This document shows, in pieces, positions 1 to 14,200 of a stretch of DNA of 64,000 nucleotides (positions within the stretch are counted from its first letter, which is position 1; each line of letters begins with the position of its first letter). A program made the translations under genes and the position numbers. This stretch comes from Metridium senile (taxonomy: Eukaryota > Cnidaria > Anthozoa > Actiniaria > Metridiidae). The notes under the pieces are model-generated. The model worked only from the letters and a program-made list of their open reading frames with translations, was not told the origin of the DNA and did no database searches. The stretch lies in assembly GCA_949775045.1 (NCBI GenBank), contig OX459100.1, positions 654,501 to 718,500 on the forward strand. Reading direction: 5' to 3'.

Positions 1-975
1 CCATGTGAAATACCATGTGAAATACCATGTAAAATACCATGTGAAAACCCATGTGAAATACCATGTGAAATACCATGTGAAATAACAGAAAATACCATGG
101 TATGAAATACTATGAAATACCTGTGATGTGAAATACCATGTGAAATAACAGGAAATACCATGTGAAATACCATGTGAAAATCCATGTGAAATAACAGGAA
201 ATGCAAGGATGTGAAATACCATGTGAAAACCCATGTGAAATACCATGTGAAATAACAGAAAATACCATGGTATGAAATACTATGAAATACCTGTGATGTG
301 AAATACCATGTGAAATAACAGGAAATACCATGTGAAATACCATGTGAAAATCCATGTGAAAACCCGTGTGAAATAACAGGAAATGCAAGGATGTGAAATA
401 CCATGTGAAAACCCATGTGAAATACCATGTGAAATAACAGGAAATACCATGATATGAAAATTCCATGAAACACCATGTGAAAACCCATGTGAAATAACAG
501 GAAATACCATGATATGAAATACCATGAAACACCATGTGAAAACCCATGTGAAATACCATGTGAAATAACAGGAAATACCATGATATGAAATACCATGTGA
601 AATACCATGTGAAAACCCATGTGAAATACCATGTGAAATAACAGAAAATACCATGGTATGAAATACTATGAAATACCATGTGAAATACCATGTGAAATAA
701 CAGAAAATACCATGGTATGAAATACTATGAAATACCTGTGATGTGAAATACCATGTGAAATAACAGGAAATACCATGTGAAATACCATGTGAAAATCCAT
801 GTGAAAACCCATGTGAAATACCATGTGAAATAACAGGAAATGCAAGGATGTGAAATACCATGTGAAAACCCATGTGAAATACCATGATATGAAATACCAT
901 GAAACACCATGTGAAAACCCATGTGAAATACCATGTGAAATAACAGGAAATACCATGAAATACCGTTCAAAATAA
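1..975. repeat. 12-bp minisatellite / satellite array
   Basis: Nearly the whole stretch consists of variants of the 12-mer ccatgtgaaata, interspersed with ccatgtgaaaac, aacaggaaata and a longer variant block (ggtatgaaatactatgaaat) that recurs near 99, 270, 655 and 715, giving a higher-order pattern. Open frames across it are low-complexity artefacts of the repeat. It lies 3' of the last visible RELCH exon, so it is probably intronic. Confidence 0.92.
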
Positions 976-1090
976 AACATGAAAGAACATTTTAAAACAT
1001 GTGAAATTTAAAATGAAATTATTATCATCCGGTGATGATGATCATTATAATCACAGTCATCCAATACCATCATGCATCAAACATGCCTAC

Positions 1091-4000
1091 CTCTCTCTTG
1101 TTGAGCAGTACATTTGGGACAATATGAGGAAGACATCTAGCTAGTATAAGCACTATGTCATCACTAGTGTCTGATAACTTGGATACCTAGAAACATGCAA
1201 ACAACACTGTTAAAAGCACCAATAATAGTAACAACAACAATGGTAGAAAACAGCTACAGAAACATATAAATATAATAACAACAATATCATCAACAATGGT
1301 AACAATAGGAACAATGAAAGTAATAATAACAGAAACAATAACAATTACAATAACAACAATAGCAACAACAATGGTAACAATAACAACAATGAAAATAGTA
1401 ATAATAACAGAAACAATAACAATTACAATAACAACAATAGCAACAACAATGGTAACAATAACAACAATGAAAGTAATAATAACAGAAACAATAACAATTA
1501 CAATAACAACAATAGCAACAACAATGGTAACAATAACAACAATGAAAGTAATAATAACAGAAACAATAACAATTACAATAACAACAATAGCAACAACAAT
1601 GGTAACAATAACAACAATGACAATAGTAATAATAACAGAAACAATAACAATTACAACAACAACAATAGCAACAACAATGGTAACAATAACAACAATGACA
1701 ATAGTAATAATAACAGAAACTAACAATTACAATAACAACAATAGCAACAACAATGGTAACAATAACAACAATGACAATAGTAATAATAACAGAAACAATA
1801 ACAATTACAATAACAACAATATCATTAACAATGGTAACAATAACAACAATGACAATAGTAATAATAAAAACAGAAACAAAAAACAGCAACAGCAGCAATG
1901 ACATGGATTATAATTATAATAACAGCAGCTGCAATAACAGTAGCAACAACAACATCATCATCACCAACAACAACACCATCACCACCAACAACAACAACAG
2001 AGACAACATTTGATCATATGTTATACATGGAATTTGTGCAATACTTATGAAATAATAACAACAACAACATCAAAGACAGCAGCTTCATTAATGGACAAAG
2101 GTCAAGAACTAGTACATACCTCACTAGTCAGTCTGTTATCAAGCAATATGTGCGATGACGACAATAAAGCTTCTCGAAATGCTGGTGATGTCATCCTATA
2201 CAACGCAAGAACAAATATAGATGATACTTAATTTTAATCAGAATGAATATAATTATGTCATTAATATAGGCAATATTACTGTTGGTGAAGAGGTAATGAA
2301 AAATACCATGCTTACCATATTTGATAAAAGTTGTTTAATAATTATCACGAGTGGTATTAACAATAACCAGCTTTCATCTTATACAAGTGGTATATTTTTC
2401 ATTAATGCTTCTATAACTTAGGCCATAATTATTTCCTTTTGATAATACATCTACATAAAATATGTGTTTCTGAAGCACTCTTTTTCTGCATTTCAACTAA
2501 TTGCATGTCTAAGATACCTTTGACGTCCATCTTCATCCACACTAGTCATTACAATGTTAGGGGTGCTGATCACATCAGTGCACTCACTCCCTGACAGCGA
2601 CTCGTCCTCCTGACAAATACAAAGTGTAACATTATTAAATATGTCATGCAAATAGCTTAATTATTGTATTGGGTCACTTCCGCAAGATAGTGATGATGAT
2701 GATAAATAGATTATAAAACTGATGACATTGATTGATATCATTGATATCATGACAACATGATGATCATAATGGAATTTATTATGACAGTAACTCATGATGA
2801 TGATGACAAGGGTAAGTTTGATGATGATGAGAGCAATAATGGTAAGGGTCATTATTTACAGGGAGGGGGATGTGGAGGGGGTAGTCACCAATGTTGTGAC
2901 CCCTTCCCTTACCATGCCCTGTCTCTCACAGCCCCATCCTTTGTGGAGAATGAAAAATGCTGCCCCTCCTCCTCTCTGTGAATAATACCTGGTCCCTAAT
3001 GATGATTATTAACAATAATTACACTAATTGTTCAACCTTTTCAGTCCCATCATCTATTTCATCATCATTTGTTGATTCACTGTCTTCCATGAGTTGGTCC
3101 TCAGTTGGTTGGTCTTTGTCATCTTTATTGTCTTCATCTTTCTCTGTATCGTTCTCATCAACACCATCTAGTCTATCAACAATGTCACTAATATGTCCTG
3201 GTGAAAGTGTCTTGTCCTGTTCTGACTTGACTGTGATTAGAGAGGCATTGCCAGGCGAAGAGAAAGGATGGTATTCACTAGAAAGCAATGAACAAAATAG
3301 TAAGTAAAATTACTATGTTATAAGTTTACAGCAGTCACGTCTCAAACCAGAGTATATAAGCCTTGAAGATAGGGACTGCTCTTACTATGGTAAATAAATA
3401 TAAATAAAATATAAACTCACTGAGTGACATGGGAGTTAAAGGAAGTTTACCTTTTTGACCACAGAAAGTAAATATCACAATCTTATTCTCTACAACAAAC
3501 AAGTGTTGTTGATGCTTTGATATTCAAAATTAACTTAACTAGCTGCCACTGAGCATGTCAAACTTTACTCACTAAAACCAACTGCTTTGAAATATCTTCT
3601 TCAAAAGTATATCTATTTATATAATTATGAAACCTGTCAAACCTTAAAGCTAATTTATTGATTCATAAGGATTTAGTTGTGACCTAAGTCAAAGAAAAGA
3701 CCACATGACATCAATAGCGCTTTACACAGATGACGTCACGATGATGCATTATGGTATTGAAATGCGGACAAGCCGAGCCCAAAATACATACTAATATGCT
3801 GCAACAATGTTTTTTTGTCTTGTTGTTTCTAATTCATGGAAAAACTATGGTTTTTCGATTGATATTGATCTTCTTTTCCTTGTAATCGAAGCCTTTTTTA
3901 CAAAGTTTGTCGGCATTTCCATCCCACAAGGCTTTGCAATATCTATTTTAAGTAACCGTGAAAAATGCTATTATCTCATGTACCTTTGCATCTTGTTCAT

Positions 4001-6464
4001 GTTCTCTGTTAGCGCATGGTTTTCAAACTTCAGTTCACCAATTTCTTGCTTCAGGTTCTTACACTCTGCCATTAGTCGTCCAACCTCTTCATCTAGCTTG
4101 TTCTTTTCTTCTCTGACAGCTTGTAGAACAAGCATTACTTCTGGTACGGTGTGATGGCTGTAGTCACGATAGAGGTGTAATACATTGGGAGGTTTAGGGA
4201 TATTGAGACCAACATCATCCCAGTCATCAAAATCCTGTCAAATGAAACATAATAATAACTATTCTAAATAAAATATTATGATAATAATAATGATCATTAT
4301 AATAAATAGAAATAATAATAATGCAAATACTGATGTACTTGGTAAATTGTGATCTCAGTGTCAGTGTAGTCTTAAGAATATAGCAAAGTCTACTGACGTG
4401 TTGTTATTTGACAATTGGGCAATCCAACCATTAAATAAGATTCATGAATGATGAAATACAAGGCTGCTTTTTTACCTGATCTGTGTTCTCATCGGAGAAA
4501 GTGATTGACGTCAGCCTATATCCTTTCATCAATAGATACTCATTGACTAGAAAATTGATGGCTCTGACTTCATGTGGTTTGATTGGTTCCTAAAACAAAC
4601 CAAAAACAAAAGTTGTATAATGGTGACAAGTATTTATAAATGTTAATTTTGTATAATATGATGTGTGTACGTTGTACATTATTTTGGTTAAATTGTTTTA
4701 CTTACATCTGATGAAGAAGTGTCTTTTGTTTCCGATGACCCTGGTCCTTTTCTTGATGGAGAAGCACCATCTGATCCTAATACAATATACAAGAATAAAC
4801 AATCAAATAAATGACTTATGTACCATTTGCATGTCACAAACTGTAATGGTTACATAAGCTGCCAATTAGAAGCATACATTTGCATTTAGCTGAACAGCCC
4901 AAACACAAACTAATATAATGCCTGTCCTAATTGGTCAAAATCGGTGTTGCCATAGCAACTTAATTGGCACTCTGCATTGTACAATCAACAGTTCAATTGT
5001 TCTCCTTTTATCCAATCAGAATCAAGCAATTTCAGAGTATATATTACAAGGTGTCTATCAGTATGAATCTATTAGACTATGTACCTGCTACTTCAGTCAA
5101 TGATCCACGAAGAGCTTTGATTGTATCCTGTGCCATACGCAGCTCAAATTCAAGCACTGAAACATGTTAACGATAATCAAAAATGATACCTGTAAAATTT
5201 GACTGACCCAATAACAGCTACAGGTAGGTCAAGTTGTCACATGAAGTATGTTATGACAGCGAGTACAGTATTAGAAACAATGTTTTTGTTGACCTATGTT
5301 TGCATGTTTCAACAATAGATAAAGAATTAAATCTTCAATTATATTCATTTTGTGTGTTCTCTCAGATAAACCAGGGGTAACCAATTATCAATGCAATCAA
5401 CCATAAGAAATTAAATCAATAAATCCATATCAATCGATATTAATACTCAATTGGAATTGGCAAATCGATGAACAACAGATAATCACAAGGACGTCTCAAT
5501 TATCATTGGTTGACAATAATATAACGCTACTGAATCAATAGCAATCAATGCCAATCAAGCTATCCATTGCAATCGATTATCACACAAATCATTTTCATTG
5601 ATTGGTCATTGATTATCAATATCAACCAATTTATTCTTTTGATTGGTACTGCATTGACTGGTATTGATAGTTATAAATTGATTGTGGAATTCTTGGATCC
5701 CCAGTGATGTGATTGTCTGGTTGACTATTATTAGCCTTCAGTTGATTGTTCCTGTTGATGTCTGATGTATTTACAAACTGCTTGTTTTTTGTATTTAACA
5801 GTACCTGTAATTCGTTCATCAGTATTATCACGTCCACCATCATCAGAGAACCTTGCAAAATCATCAAGGGAATCGATGGTGTTTATGCTGGATGTACGAG
5901 CTGCAACAAAATGCAAATATTAAAATACGTATAATATCAAATAAGAAGTAAATATGAAATGTAACCTTAACAAAGGTTACGTAGTAAGTGACAACACAAA
6001 AGCAGTCTTTCAGGTCTAGCTATAAAAAACGAATCGCTTTCTACAAGAAGGAAGTAGCTAGAACTTTTAAGTTATTGATCGCGCGACGATCAAAGTCACT
6101 TTACGTCAATTAGTTCAACAAAGAACACAAATATTATAAACAACCGAGTTAATAGTCATAATTATAAGTCAATAATATCGCTAGATCTATAGTGTAGGAT
6201 CTCGTTCTAAGTGTTAGTAAGATACATACGTATTAATCCAGGAGATGGGGCACGAACAGGAAACTGTCGTTCAAAGTTCCCAGGGTTGGAGAAAAAATCA
6301 CGCAGCTTTGGGATCTCAATTCCATATTCAACCAACTCTGTATGTAGTTCTAAGGCACTCAGGTGCATTTGATGCTTCAGCAAGATGTCGGCAATAGGTT
6401 CAAAGTCTTCTAGGATGGGAATTGCAGGCTTAACTTCGACATCCTCTGTCTCCATGTCAGCCAT
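1091..6464 (-). CDS. RELCH: RELCH-like protein (RAB11-binding, LisH, coiled coil, HEAT), 5' part of gene
   Basis: Ten exons on the minus strand, all joining in phase with GT/AG borders: about 6233-6464, 5805-5900, 5085-5156, 4706-4776, 4476-4589, 3984-4234, 3037-3277, 2518-2609, 2120-2195 and 1091-1186. The start is ATG at 6464 (MADMETEDVEV). Recognisable RELCH segments in order are an N-terminal LELHTEL...LRDFFSNPGNFER block, SDDGGRDNTDERITVLEFEL, the LisH-type block NFLVNEYLLMKGYRLTSITF, DDWDDVGLNIPKPP, a coiled coil, an acidic insert and CLPHIVPNVLLNKRE, the beginning of the HEAT region. In mammals RELCH binds RAB11 and OSBP and promotes cholesterol transfer from recycling endosomes to the trans-Golgi; the same role here is inferred from homology. 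The C-terminal HEAT repeats are missing because the gene runs off the left edge. It looks intact and single copy. Confidence 0.93.
1190..2000. repeat. AAC/AAT-rich satellite with 75-78 bp higher-order unit
   Basis: Trinucleotide-like AAC/AAT sequence arranged in longer units: the block containing atggtaacaataacaacaatga recurs about every 75-78 bp (ggtaac at 1373, 1451, 1526 and onward). It sits in the RELCH intron between the exons at 2120-2195 and 1091-1186. Translations are N/T/I-rich on one strand and V/I-rich on the other and have no gene-like features. Confidence 0.9.
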
Positions 6465-7662
6465 CTTGGGACGACTGGAGAGCCGACTGGAGATCTATTT
6501 ACAACTTGGAGGCTCGGCTACTAAGATGGCATAACACAGGGAACCCAACACAAAGAGGAAGTAGCTTTTTGGGATTTTTTTTTTTGCGATAAGCCTTCTT
6601 TTAATTGTTAACACAGGAAGGCAGTTATAATATGATATTTTACTTTCCTTGTTTTAATCCTTTGTGCGTCTTACATTAGTAATGATTGATTCTTTCATCC
6701 TTAGAAAATTGGAATTAAAATTGCTTTGCTGTGCGTATTCTCTTTAAATCAGGGTGGAATATTTTCTCATTTTATGTTAAAATGCCGTTCATTCATTTAT
6801 TCTTTCATTGACTATTTTTTTATCAATTCATTTATCTATTTATTCTTGTGTTGTTCTGTACTGGTTTTGTTCGTTCGTTGATTGATTGGTTGGTTTATTT
6901 GTTTGTCTGTTTCAGTTTTCTAAACTCGATATACACCGGCCCAGTTTCAAAAAGCCGTTGTCGCGGCAGAAACAACAAGCATCGAGTCAAGACCGAAATG
7001 AATACTTGTTTTGTGCTGGTAATGTATAGAAATCAGACATGTTTTCTAAAATAGTAATATCGTGACTATCATTCACATGTATGTTATTGTATTACAATCA
7101 ATTCTGCTGATGACAAGTCTGATTTTAATACATTACTAGCACACAAGCAGCATTCTTTTCGGTCTTGTCTTAATGCTTATAAGTTGTGACATCAATCGTT
7201 TAGGTGTACTTGCAAACCATCACCATTGACACGAAGTTAATAAAATAAAGACAACATTTTTAATTTATTTTATTCGAAACAAAACTAACAAATTGTATAT
7301 TCTTATATTCAACAAAACGTTTTTCTTTTGTTCTTGTGTATATCAGAGTGGGAGCCACCCAGTTAATATTGGTTTTCGTATTCTATCAATACTGTTTTTA
7401 TTATGTTATTGTGTGCATTCAAGGGCTAAACCACTGACTGTGAAATATCAAAAAGAACTTATAACTGTATTGTAGCCCGACAAGGTGGATTGTTGGCGAC
7501 AAACTATTCAACAATGCACAACGACAATATCGATGGAATAACGTAAATATGATACCATGAGAACTAACAAAATCAAATGATGTCTGTTTATATACGGCCT
7601 GAAATATAGTAAGTATTCTTGTTTTAAATACAATCTATTCAGCGTCAAAGGTTTTTCCTCAT
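6465..7662. other. Intergenic region upstream of RELCH
   Basis: Contains the presumed RELCH 5' UTR and promoter immediately above 6464, then AT-rich sequence with short T-rich and attcattt-like runs (6780-6900). I see no exon-like open frame with splice borders and no recognisable domain. Confidence 0.6.
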
Positions 7663-8146
7663 ACTAGGTTACTTAGAGGAGAATTGTTTTTCTCCCTCAT
7701 CGGGTACAGGGTAAAAATAGTCCCTGTCACAACGTGTAGCCCCTATGTATAGCCCCTACATACAACGTGAATAGTATAGGGAGATAACGCTCGGTGCCAC
7801 TACTAGGTTACTTAGTTTAGAAGTGTTCTTCTCCCTCACCGGGTACCGGGTACAAATAGCCCCTGTCACAACGTGTTGCCCCTATGTATAGCCCCTATAT
7901 ACAACGTGAATAGTATAGGGAGATAACGCTCGGTGCCACTACTAGGTTACTTAGTTTAGAAGTGTTTTTCTCCCTCACCGGGTACAGGGTACAAATAGCC
8001 CCTGTCACAACGTGTAGCCCCTATGTATAGCCCCTATATACAACGTGAATAGTATAGGGAGATAACGCTCGGTGCCACTACTAGGTTACTTAGTTTAGAA
8101 GTGTTCTTCTCCCTCACCGGGTACAGGGTAAAAATAGTCCCTGTCA
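7663..8146. repeat. 139-bp tandem repeat, about 3.5 copies
   Basis: The block beginning actaggttacttag starts at 7663, 7802, 7941 and 8080, an exact 139-bp period. Each unit carries ctccctcaccgggtaca, ccctgtcacaacgtg and gggagataacgctcggtgcc. The last copy is partial. A weak relic of the unit (caacgtgaatagtagggagg) lies at 9958-9978 in gene 1. The array directly follows the 3' end of gene 1. Confidence 0.92.
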
Positions 8147-8279
8147 GCAATAATATTTATATAAGCAAACATAGGAAATCTAAACGAAGAGAAGGAGATG
8201 GAAGAAAGAATTGTGGACGGAGAAAGAGAGGAATGGAAGGGAGAAGGGGGAGGGGAACAACGCGTGCTTATTGGCAAAG

Positions 8280-11200
8280 TTATCCATTCTTTTTGTCCTG
8301 ATCCTGAGACAAAGCCTCTGAAGGTTCCGGTGCTGACTTGTATTCCAGTACGTTCTGTAACTGCTCTTTGACTCGTTCAAGATAGTCGGGATCTGGATAG
8401 CCATTACTGTAACAAAATAACATAAACACTGTCAAATAATATCCCGGGAGATCCATACATAAAAGGGCGTGGTTCCCTTCAGAAATAACCCCCGAAAAGA
8501 TACTAGAGTCTTGTCCATGTTGGCGTATGAACAACTAATCTATTTTTTTTACAACATGCATTTACTTGTAATACTGGTTGCCATTACGTGTATTTTACAT
8601 CACGAGTATCTTATTGTTTAGTGCAAACTAGAAACCCTTTAAAGTTTCCCAGCACCGCTATCTATATGTCAATAACCTTTTATTAGTTTTTGCTGCTTTA
8701 CACCCGACTACAACAAAATGTATACATTAAAATAACTCTTGTTACCAACAGTCCTTTTCACAGTACCGCTCAGTGACCACGAATAATAGTTCCAAATCGA
8801 GGTTCGCGTTGTTGCGCATAGCAACACTATAATTTATCATGTGCAACAACGCGAACCTCGACTTGGAACTATTATTGTGGTCACTGAATGGAACTGTGAA
8901 AAAGGACTATTGACGTTAAGCTTCTTTGAAACGGTTAAAAAACTCTTTTGAAAAACATGAACACGAGGCTAGTCAGTCATGATTAAGAACAATAGTATTT
9001 AGTGGCTGTCAGTTTAACTATTCTTTCCTTTAAAAAAATATATATAAGCGTAAGAGTAATATGTGTATTTTTACTTACGTCATGGGTCCTCCATTCAGAT
9101 TAGTCTTGTGTTGTTCCGCGTCAGTAAATATGATTGATTGATCTTTAGATTCTGATGTACTTTGACCAATAGTAAACAATAGTCCTGCATCGAATGTCTT
9201 ATGAAGTAGAGCCAGAACCTCTTGGCCTTGGGGTGTGTCAGGGAGAAAGGTTCGTTTAGCAAGAGAGGTATAAGAATGGCCTGGGTTGGGGTGACAAGAA
9301 CCCTGAAACAGAGTTAACATGGACAAATGTGGCTTTAGAATGAACATACTGCATATTGCACACTTCATATTAGATATTGAACACTGTATATTGCACAATG
9401 TATGTTAGATATTACACACTGCATATTACATTTTGTATATTAGATATTACACACTGCATATTGGTATTAGTATTGGTATTGGTATTGGTAAACTTTATTA
9501 AACACGGTAAAAACATCAGGTTAACAATATACATAAAAATATATATAAAAACTGTTTTACATGTTTGCCGTGTGAGTACGAGTCTATTAGACTAACGTAG
9601 TGCATTTATCAATACACATTTTGAATGTATTGAGGGAACTAGTGGATCTTGCTTCAGTGGGTAGATTATTCCACAATTTGGCGCAACTGAATTGGAAACT
9701 TCGTTTCATAATCTCTGTGCGTGGCTTAGGAAGAGTTAATTTAATCACTCTGTCTCTAAGATTATAATTAGAGTGAGAATAACAAAAAAGCTCTTGGGAT
9801 ACTGTACACTGCATATTACACACTGCATATATTAGCAATTTTACATTGCATATATGGTATATATTGCATACTGCATATAAGATATTGCACACTGTACATG
9901 TACATTGCTCATTGTAACCTGTATATTTTGCATAATGCGCTTTGCAGTACTCCTGCAACGTGAATAGTAGGGAGGAAAGCTCAGTGTAAATGCGAAGATA
10001 ATGGTCCATATTGATTGTGAGATGATAGAAATAGGTAACACTAACCTGTACACCACTAGGGAAATTATAATCCACGTAGATTGTCTTGCTGTCTTCAAAC
10101 CCAAGAAGACTGCTGTCGTCAAGGGGACCAGACTTCATCTGTCCTCCTGGCGGCTGAAGGTCGTTACAACCTGCCTTCTTTTCACACGTTGAGCAGATAA
10201 ATGGCTTTTCATGTTGATATTTTATTTGACAGTCTTCACAGATCATATGCCCGCAGCCAGAAAGGATTACTTTAGGTTTGTCTTCAGAAAATGAATCATT
10301 GCAAAGAGGGCACTCAACTTGAAGGATCGGAGGTGATGGATCTAAAGAGAGGCAAATGTTAGATATACTTTAATATATGAGTGTAGACAAAAATAAACTT
10401 GCATTCGTTTACCAGTCATTTATTTATCAATTTTTTATTCATTCATTTATATAATTCACTCACTCACTCACTCACTCACTCATTTATTTATTCATCATCT
10501 ATTTATTGATCATGTGTTAATTCATTCATTCATACATCCGTCCATCCATTCATCATTCTTTCATTTATTTGTCCTTTCATGTTGACCAGTTAAGGTATAT
10601 TATTTACCTGGGTTTTCGTTCTTGCTTGTTTGATCAGCTGTTATTGACAAAGATAAACTTACAAACGCTTGTATCAGTTGATCAGTTGACTGATCACTCA
10701 CTTCACCATTGCCATCTGTCTCGCCTTTCTTTTCTTTTTCTTCTTGAGCATCATCTGTTGAGTGATCATTCAATTCACCATTACTATCTGTCTCGCCTAT
10801 CTTTGTTTCTTTACTTTCTTGTTGAGCATCAGCTGACTGATTACCTTTCGTCTCGTTTTTCTTAGTTTGTTTCGTTTCTTGTTGTTTACCATGTCTTTTA
10901 CCAGGTAATGCCTGTCCAGTGGTGTTGGTATCATTTGCCACATCACCGTTCCTTTTGTTGCTATCATCTATCTTGATATCATGCTGTTCTGTTGATGTAT
11001 TAGTTTCAGCAGTATTAGCCTCGCTGTCGACATCAGTACTTACGGTCTTTTCGCTTTCAAGACTCTCATTTACGTCATGCCTTGAATCATTACCTTTGAC
11101 GTCATCGTTTACTTCATCTTCACTAGGTGTATCTATAATTACAATGCTGTCACTTGAGCTCTCTGATTCCCTTGTAAGTGTGTGCTCACTGCTGTTAGGC

Positions 11201-14200
11201 TGTTCGTCTTTCATGTGACCAACAACTACATATGCACTGTAACTAGGGCACGTTTCTTCACCGGCTGTTGGGTTACTAGCTTGACCAGAGTCACTTTGCT
11301 GTGTTGTTAGTATTCCGTCATCTTTATGGTCTTTGTCAACGTTGGAAGTCTTTATCCCATCGACAGTACTAATATCTCTTGTTTCTTTCTGTTCGTTGTC
11401 TTGTTTGAGATCTGTAGCTTCTTTACCATTATCATTAGTGGATTGGTTGTTGGCCTGTTTGTCGTCTTGTAACTCTTGATCCTGGTTATTTTGGTTGGTC
11501 TTCGGTATGTCACTTAGAGTATCTGCATGTTGTTCACAAGAATCGTTCGTTATCTTTGTATTGGTGGTTGCTTCTTCTTTCACTGTTTCACTTTCATTTC
11601 TATTTTCCAGGTCTTTCTGTCCATTGTCCAAGACTACCTCTCTTTCATTCTTTGTTACGGTTTTCTCCTCGTCTTCTTTCTTCATGTCTTTATCACTTTG
11701 CTGCTGTGTGTTCTTCTTCTCGTCTTGTTTCTTCACGTCTTTATCTCTTTGCTGCTGTGTGTTCTTCTTCTCGTCTTCTTTCTTCATGTCTTCATCACTT
11801 TGCTGCTGTGTGTTCTTCTTCTCGTCTTGTTTCTTCACGTCTTTATCTCTTTGCTGCTGTGTGTTCTTCTTCTCGTCTTCTTTCTTCATGTCTTCATCAC
11901 TTTGCTGCTGTGTGTTCTTCTTCTCGTCTTGTTTCTTCATGTCTTTATCACTTTGCTGCTGTGTGTTCTTCTTCTCGTCTTCTTTCTTCATGTCTTTATC
12001 ACTTTGCTGCTGTGTGTTCTTCTCCTCGTTTTGTTCCTTGTTGTCACCAGATACTGTCTCAATTTCTCCCTTTCTTTGTTTTGGAGGTCTCTCTGAAGAA
12101 TCTTTCTCAATTTTCCGCTTAATACACTTACTATCTTGAACATCATCTTGCAAGGCTGGAGACTTCTCATCAGTACCATCATCTTTGCAACCAGCCGCAA
12201 GACTGAGTCCTTCCTTGGTGACTTGTAGTCCTGGTGGAGAAGCATTGGATTGTGGTGAGTTAAGGTTTTCCTTGGACTGCTTCTCATCTGTAGGTTGTCG
12301 ATCTTGCTGCTGTCCTGTTGAACTAGTAGTAGTCTTGCTTTCTTCAGAGTGTGATTTCACGTGCTCTGTTCCTGGTTCGCTAGTTTCTTGATGGTCATCG
12401 AACTGTTTGTCTAATGGCACATTTACTCTCTTTGCAAGCCCAGGGCCTGAAAAGGTAGGAGCAAGATTAAGGGCTCCTCTTCCTTTACCTCTACCTGCTA
12501 ATTTTATTCCAATATCATTGTTTCCATTGGTACCTTTTGGTCTATTATTCATCGAACTGTTATCTGTAACGACGTCATCGCTGCCGTCTTTAGAACCACT
12601 CATTTTGTCATTAGTATTTTCTTGTGGTGCTACTTCTGTTTGTAGTTTTTTGGCTTGATGGTCATTATCAACATTGCCACTTTCTATCGATTTTCCCTCT
12701 TCGTCTTTTTTGTTCTTATTGTCTGGTGATCCACTTTTAGCAGTTTTATTGACATCTTTCATGTCTTTCTGGGTGGTTTTCCCGTCTTTCTTTGTCTTTT
12801 CACCATTACTTCCATGATCCTTTTCTTTCGTCATCTTATCTTCCGTGTTCTCCTTTTTCTTAGATATCTTATCTTTATTTTCTTTGGATACTTTGTCGTC
12901 CTTCTTGTTCTTAGGTTTATTTTCTGTACCTTTGCCTGTCTTGACTTGATTTTTATTTTTTATTTCATTTTCCCGGGTTTGAAAGCCTTTCTGGAAAGAA
13001 TCAGGTTCTCCCTCTGATGTTTTCTGTAAATCGTTTTGTCGTTTGATCGCAGCTATTGCAGCATACGTTTTTGGTGGCTCAGTCTTTTCACTGGATATGG
13101 CATTGGACGGAATACCACCATCTTTAGGTACTGTCTTCTGCTCATCATTAGCTTTCTTTGTCGTCTCGTCTTTGTTGTTATTTCCAGTGCCTTTGCTGTC
13201 TGTACCCTTATTCAAGTATCGTTTATGGAATTCCCTTCTAAATACTTCATTAGTTGGAAAATCGATGTTGACAAAACGAATGTCCTTTAGTTGGTTATTA
13301 GAGGTAACTTCACAGCTAAACGCCTCTGCTGCAGTAAACAACATCTCAGCACATACGTCCCTTGGTACTCCAAATATTCCTGAGCTTATCGCAGGGATTG
13401 CGATGGACCTGAAATTTGATATAGAGTAGTAAAAGTCATGCGTTGAAAAATCCAGCCTGCAGAGCAGGCGTTCTTTTGGCTTTTTGGAGAATTTAGGATC
13501 TTGGTCTTCCTGTGTTACTTTTCAACACAGGAAGCCCAAAGCCCGATTTTCCCCAAAAACCCGAAAGAACGCCTGTTTTGCAGGCTGTGAAAAATCAGAA
13601 ATGACTGAGTGGTTTTTCGTCTATTTGTCTGGTTTTTTTTGTGTGTGTGTGTGTTCGTTTGTTTATTTGTTTGTTTATTTATTTATTTATTTGTTAGTTT
13701 AATGGTTTGTTGGTTTGTTTGTTTATTTGTTTTTTTTTTTTTATTTGTTTGTTTGTTTTATGTTTGCCTGTTTGTTTTTTTGTTTGTTTGTTTGCTTGTT
13801 TGTTTATTTTTTTATATTTGTTTGTTTATTTGTTTGTTTATTTATTTGTTTATTTATTTGTTTTTGAGAGGGTACCGCATTAACAAGGGTAATGCAGTAA
13901 CCACAATAAGAGTTAGTCAATTTATTTGTAAAAAGGTCTAAAAACGGTTAAGTGAAGCCCTGAGTTCCCGCTAGATGATCGAACCCATAACCTTCAGTAT
14001 ATTGTAAAATGATAAAACTATTTTAATGGATATAATAAACTTCCACAATGGCAACTTCACTCCTCTCAATTTATCATACCACCCCCTAATGATATAAATT
14101 CACTTAAGTGCAGCCATCGCACAGAATGCCCGGACACATCCGGGTCTTTTCTGCTGTTTGAGCGCGAAGTTCAATCAGGCGAAGCGTATTTAATGAGGTA

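Noticed and set aside
110..980. Several overlapping 80-206-residue frames rich in F, H, Y and W
   Set aside because: They are translations of the 12-bp satellite in several frames and lack start context, domains or splice borders.
1187..2013. Long frames in the AAC/AAT region on both strands
   Set aside because: Simple-sequence DNA has few stops; the residues follow the repeat (N/T/I or V/I).
8748..8912. MicroRNA precursor
   Set aside because: The hairpin spans a whole TIR element about 165 bp long; it is more simply a foldback MITE, with no evidence for expression.
11495..12139. Long plus-strand frames rich in C, S, F and L opposite the charged exons of genes 1, 3 and 5
   Set aside because: Antisense shadows of K/E/Q-rich coding repeats; three frames are open at once only because of the repeat.
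13484..13941. Cysteine- and phenylalanine-rich membrane-like proteins
   Set aside because: Translation of TTTG/TTTA simple repeats and a TIR element.
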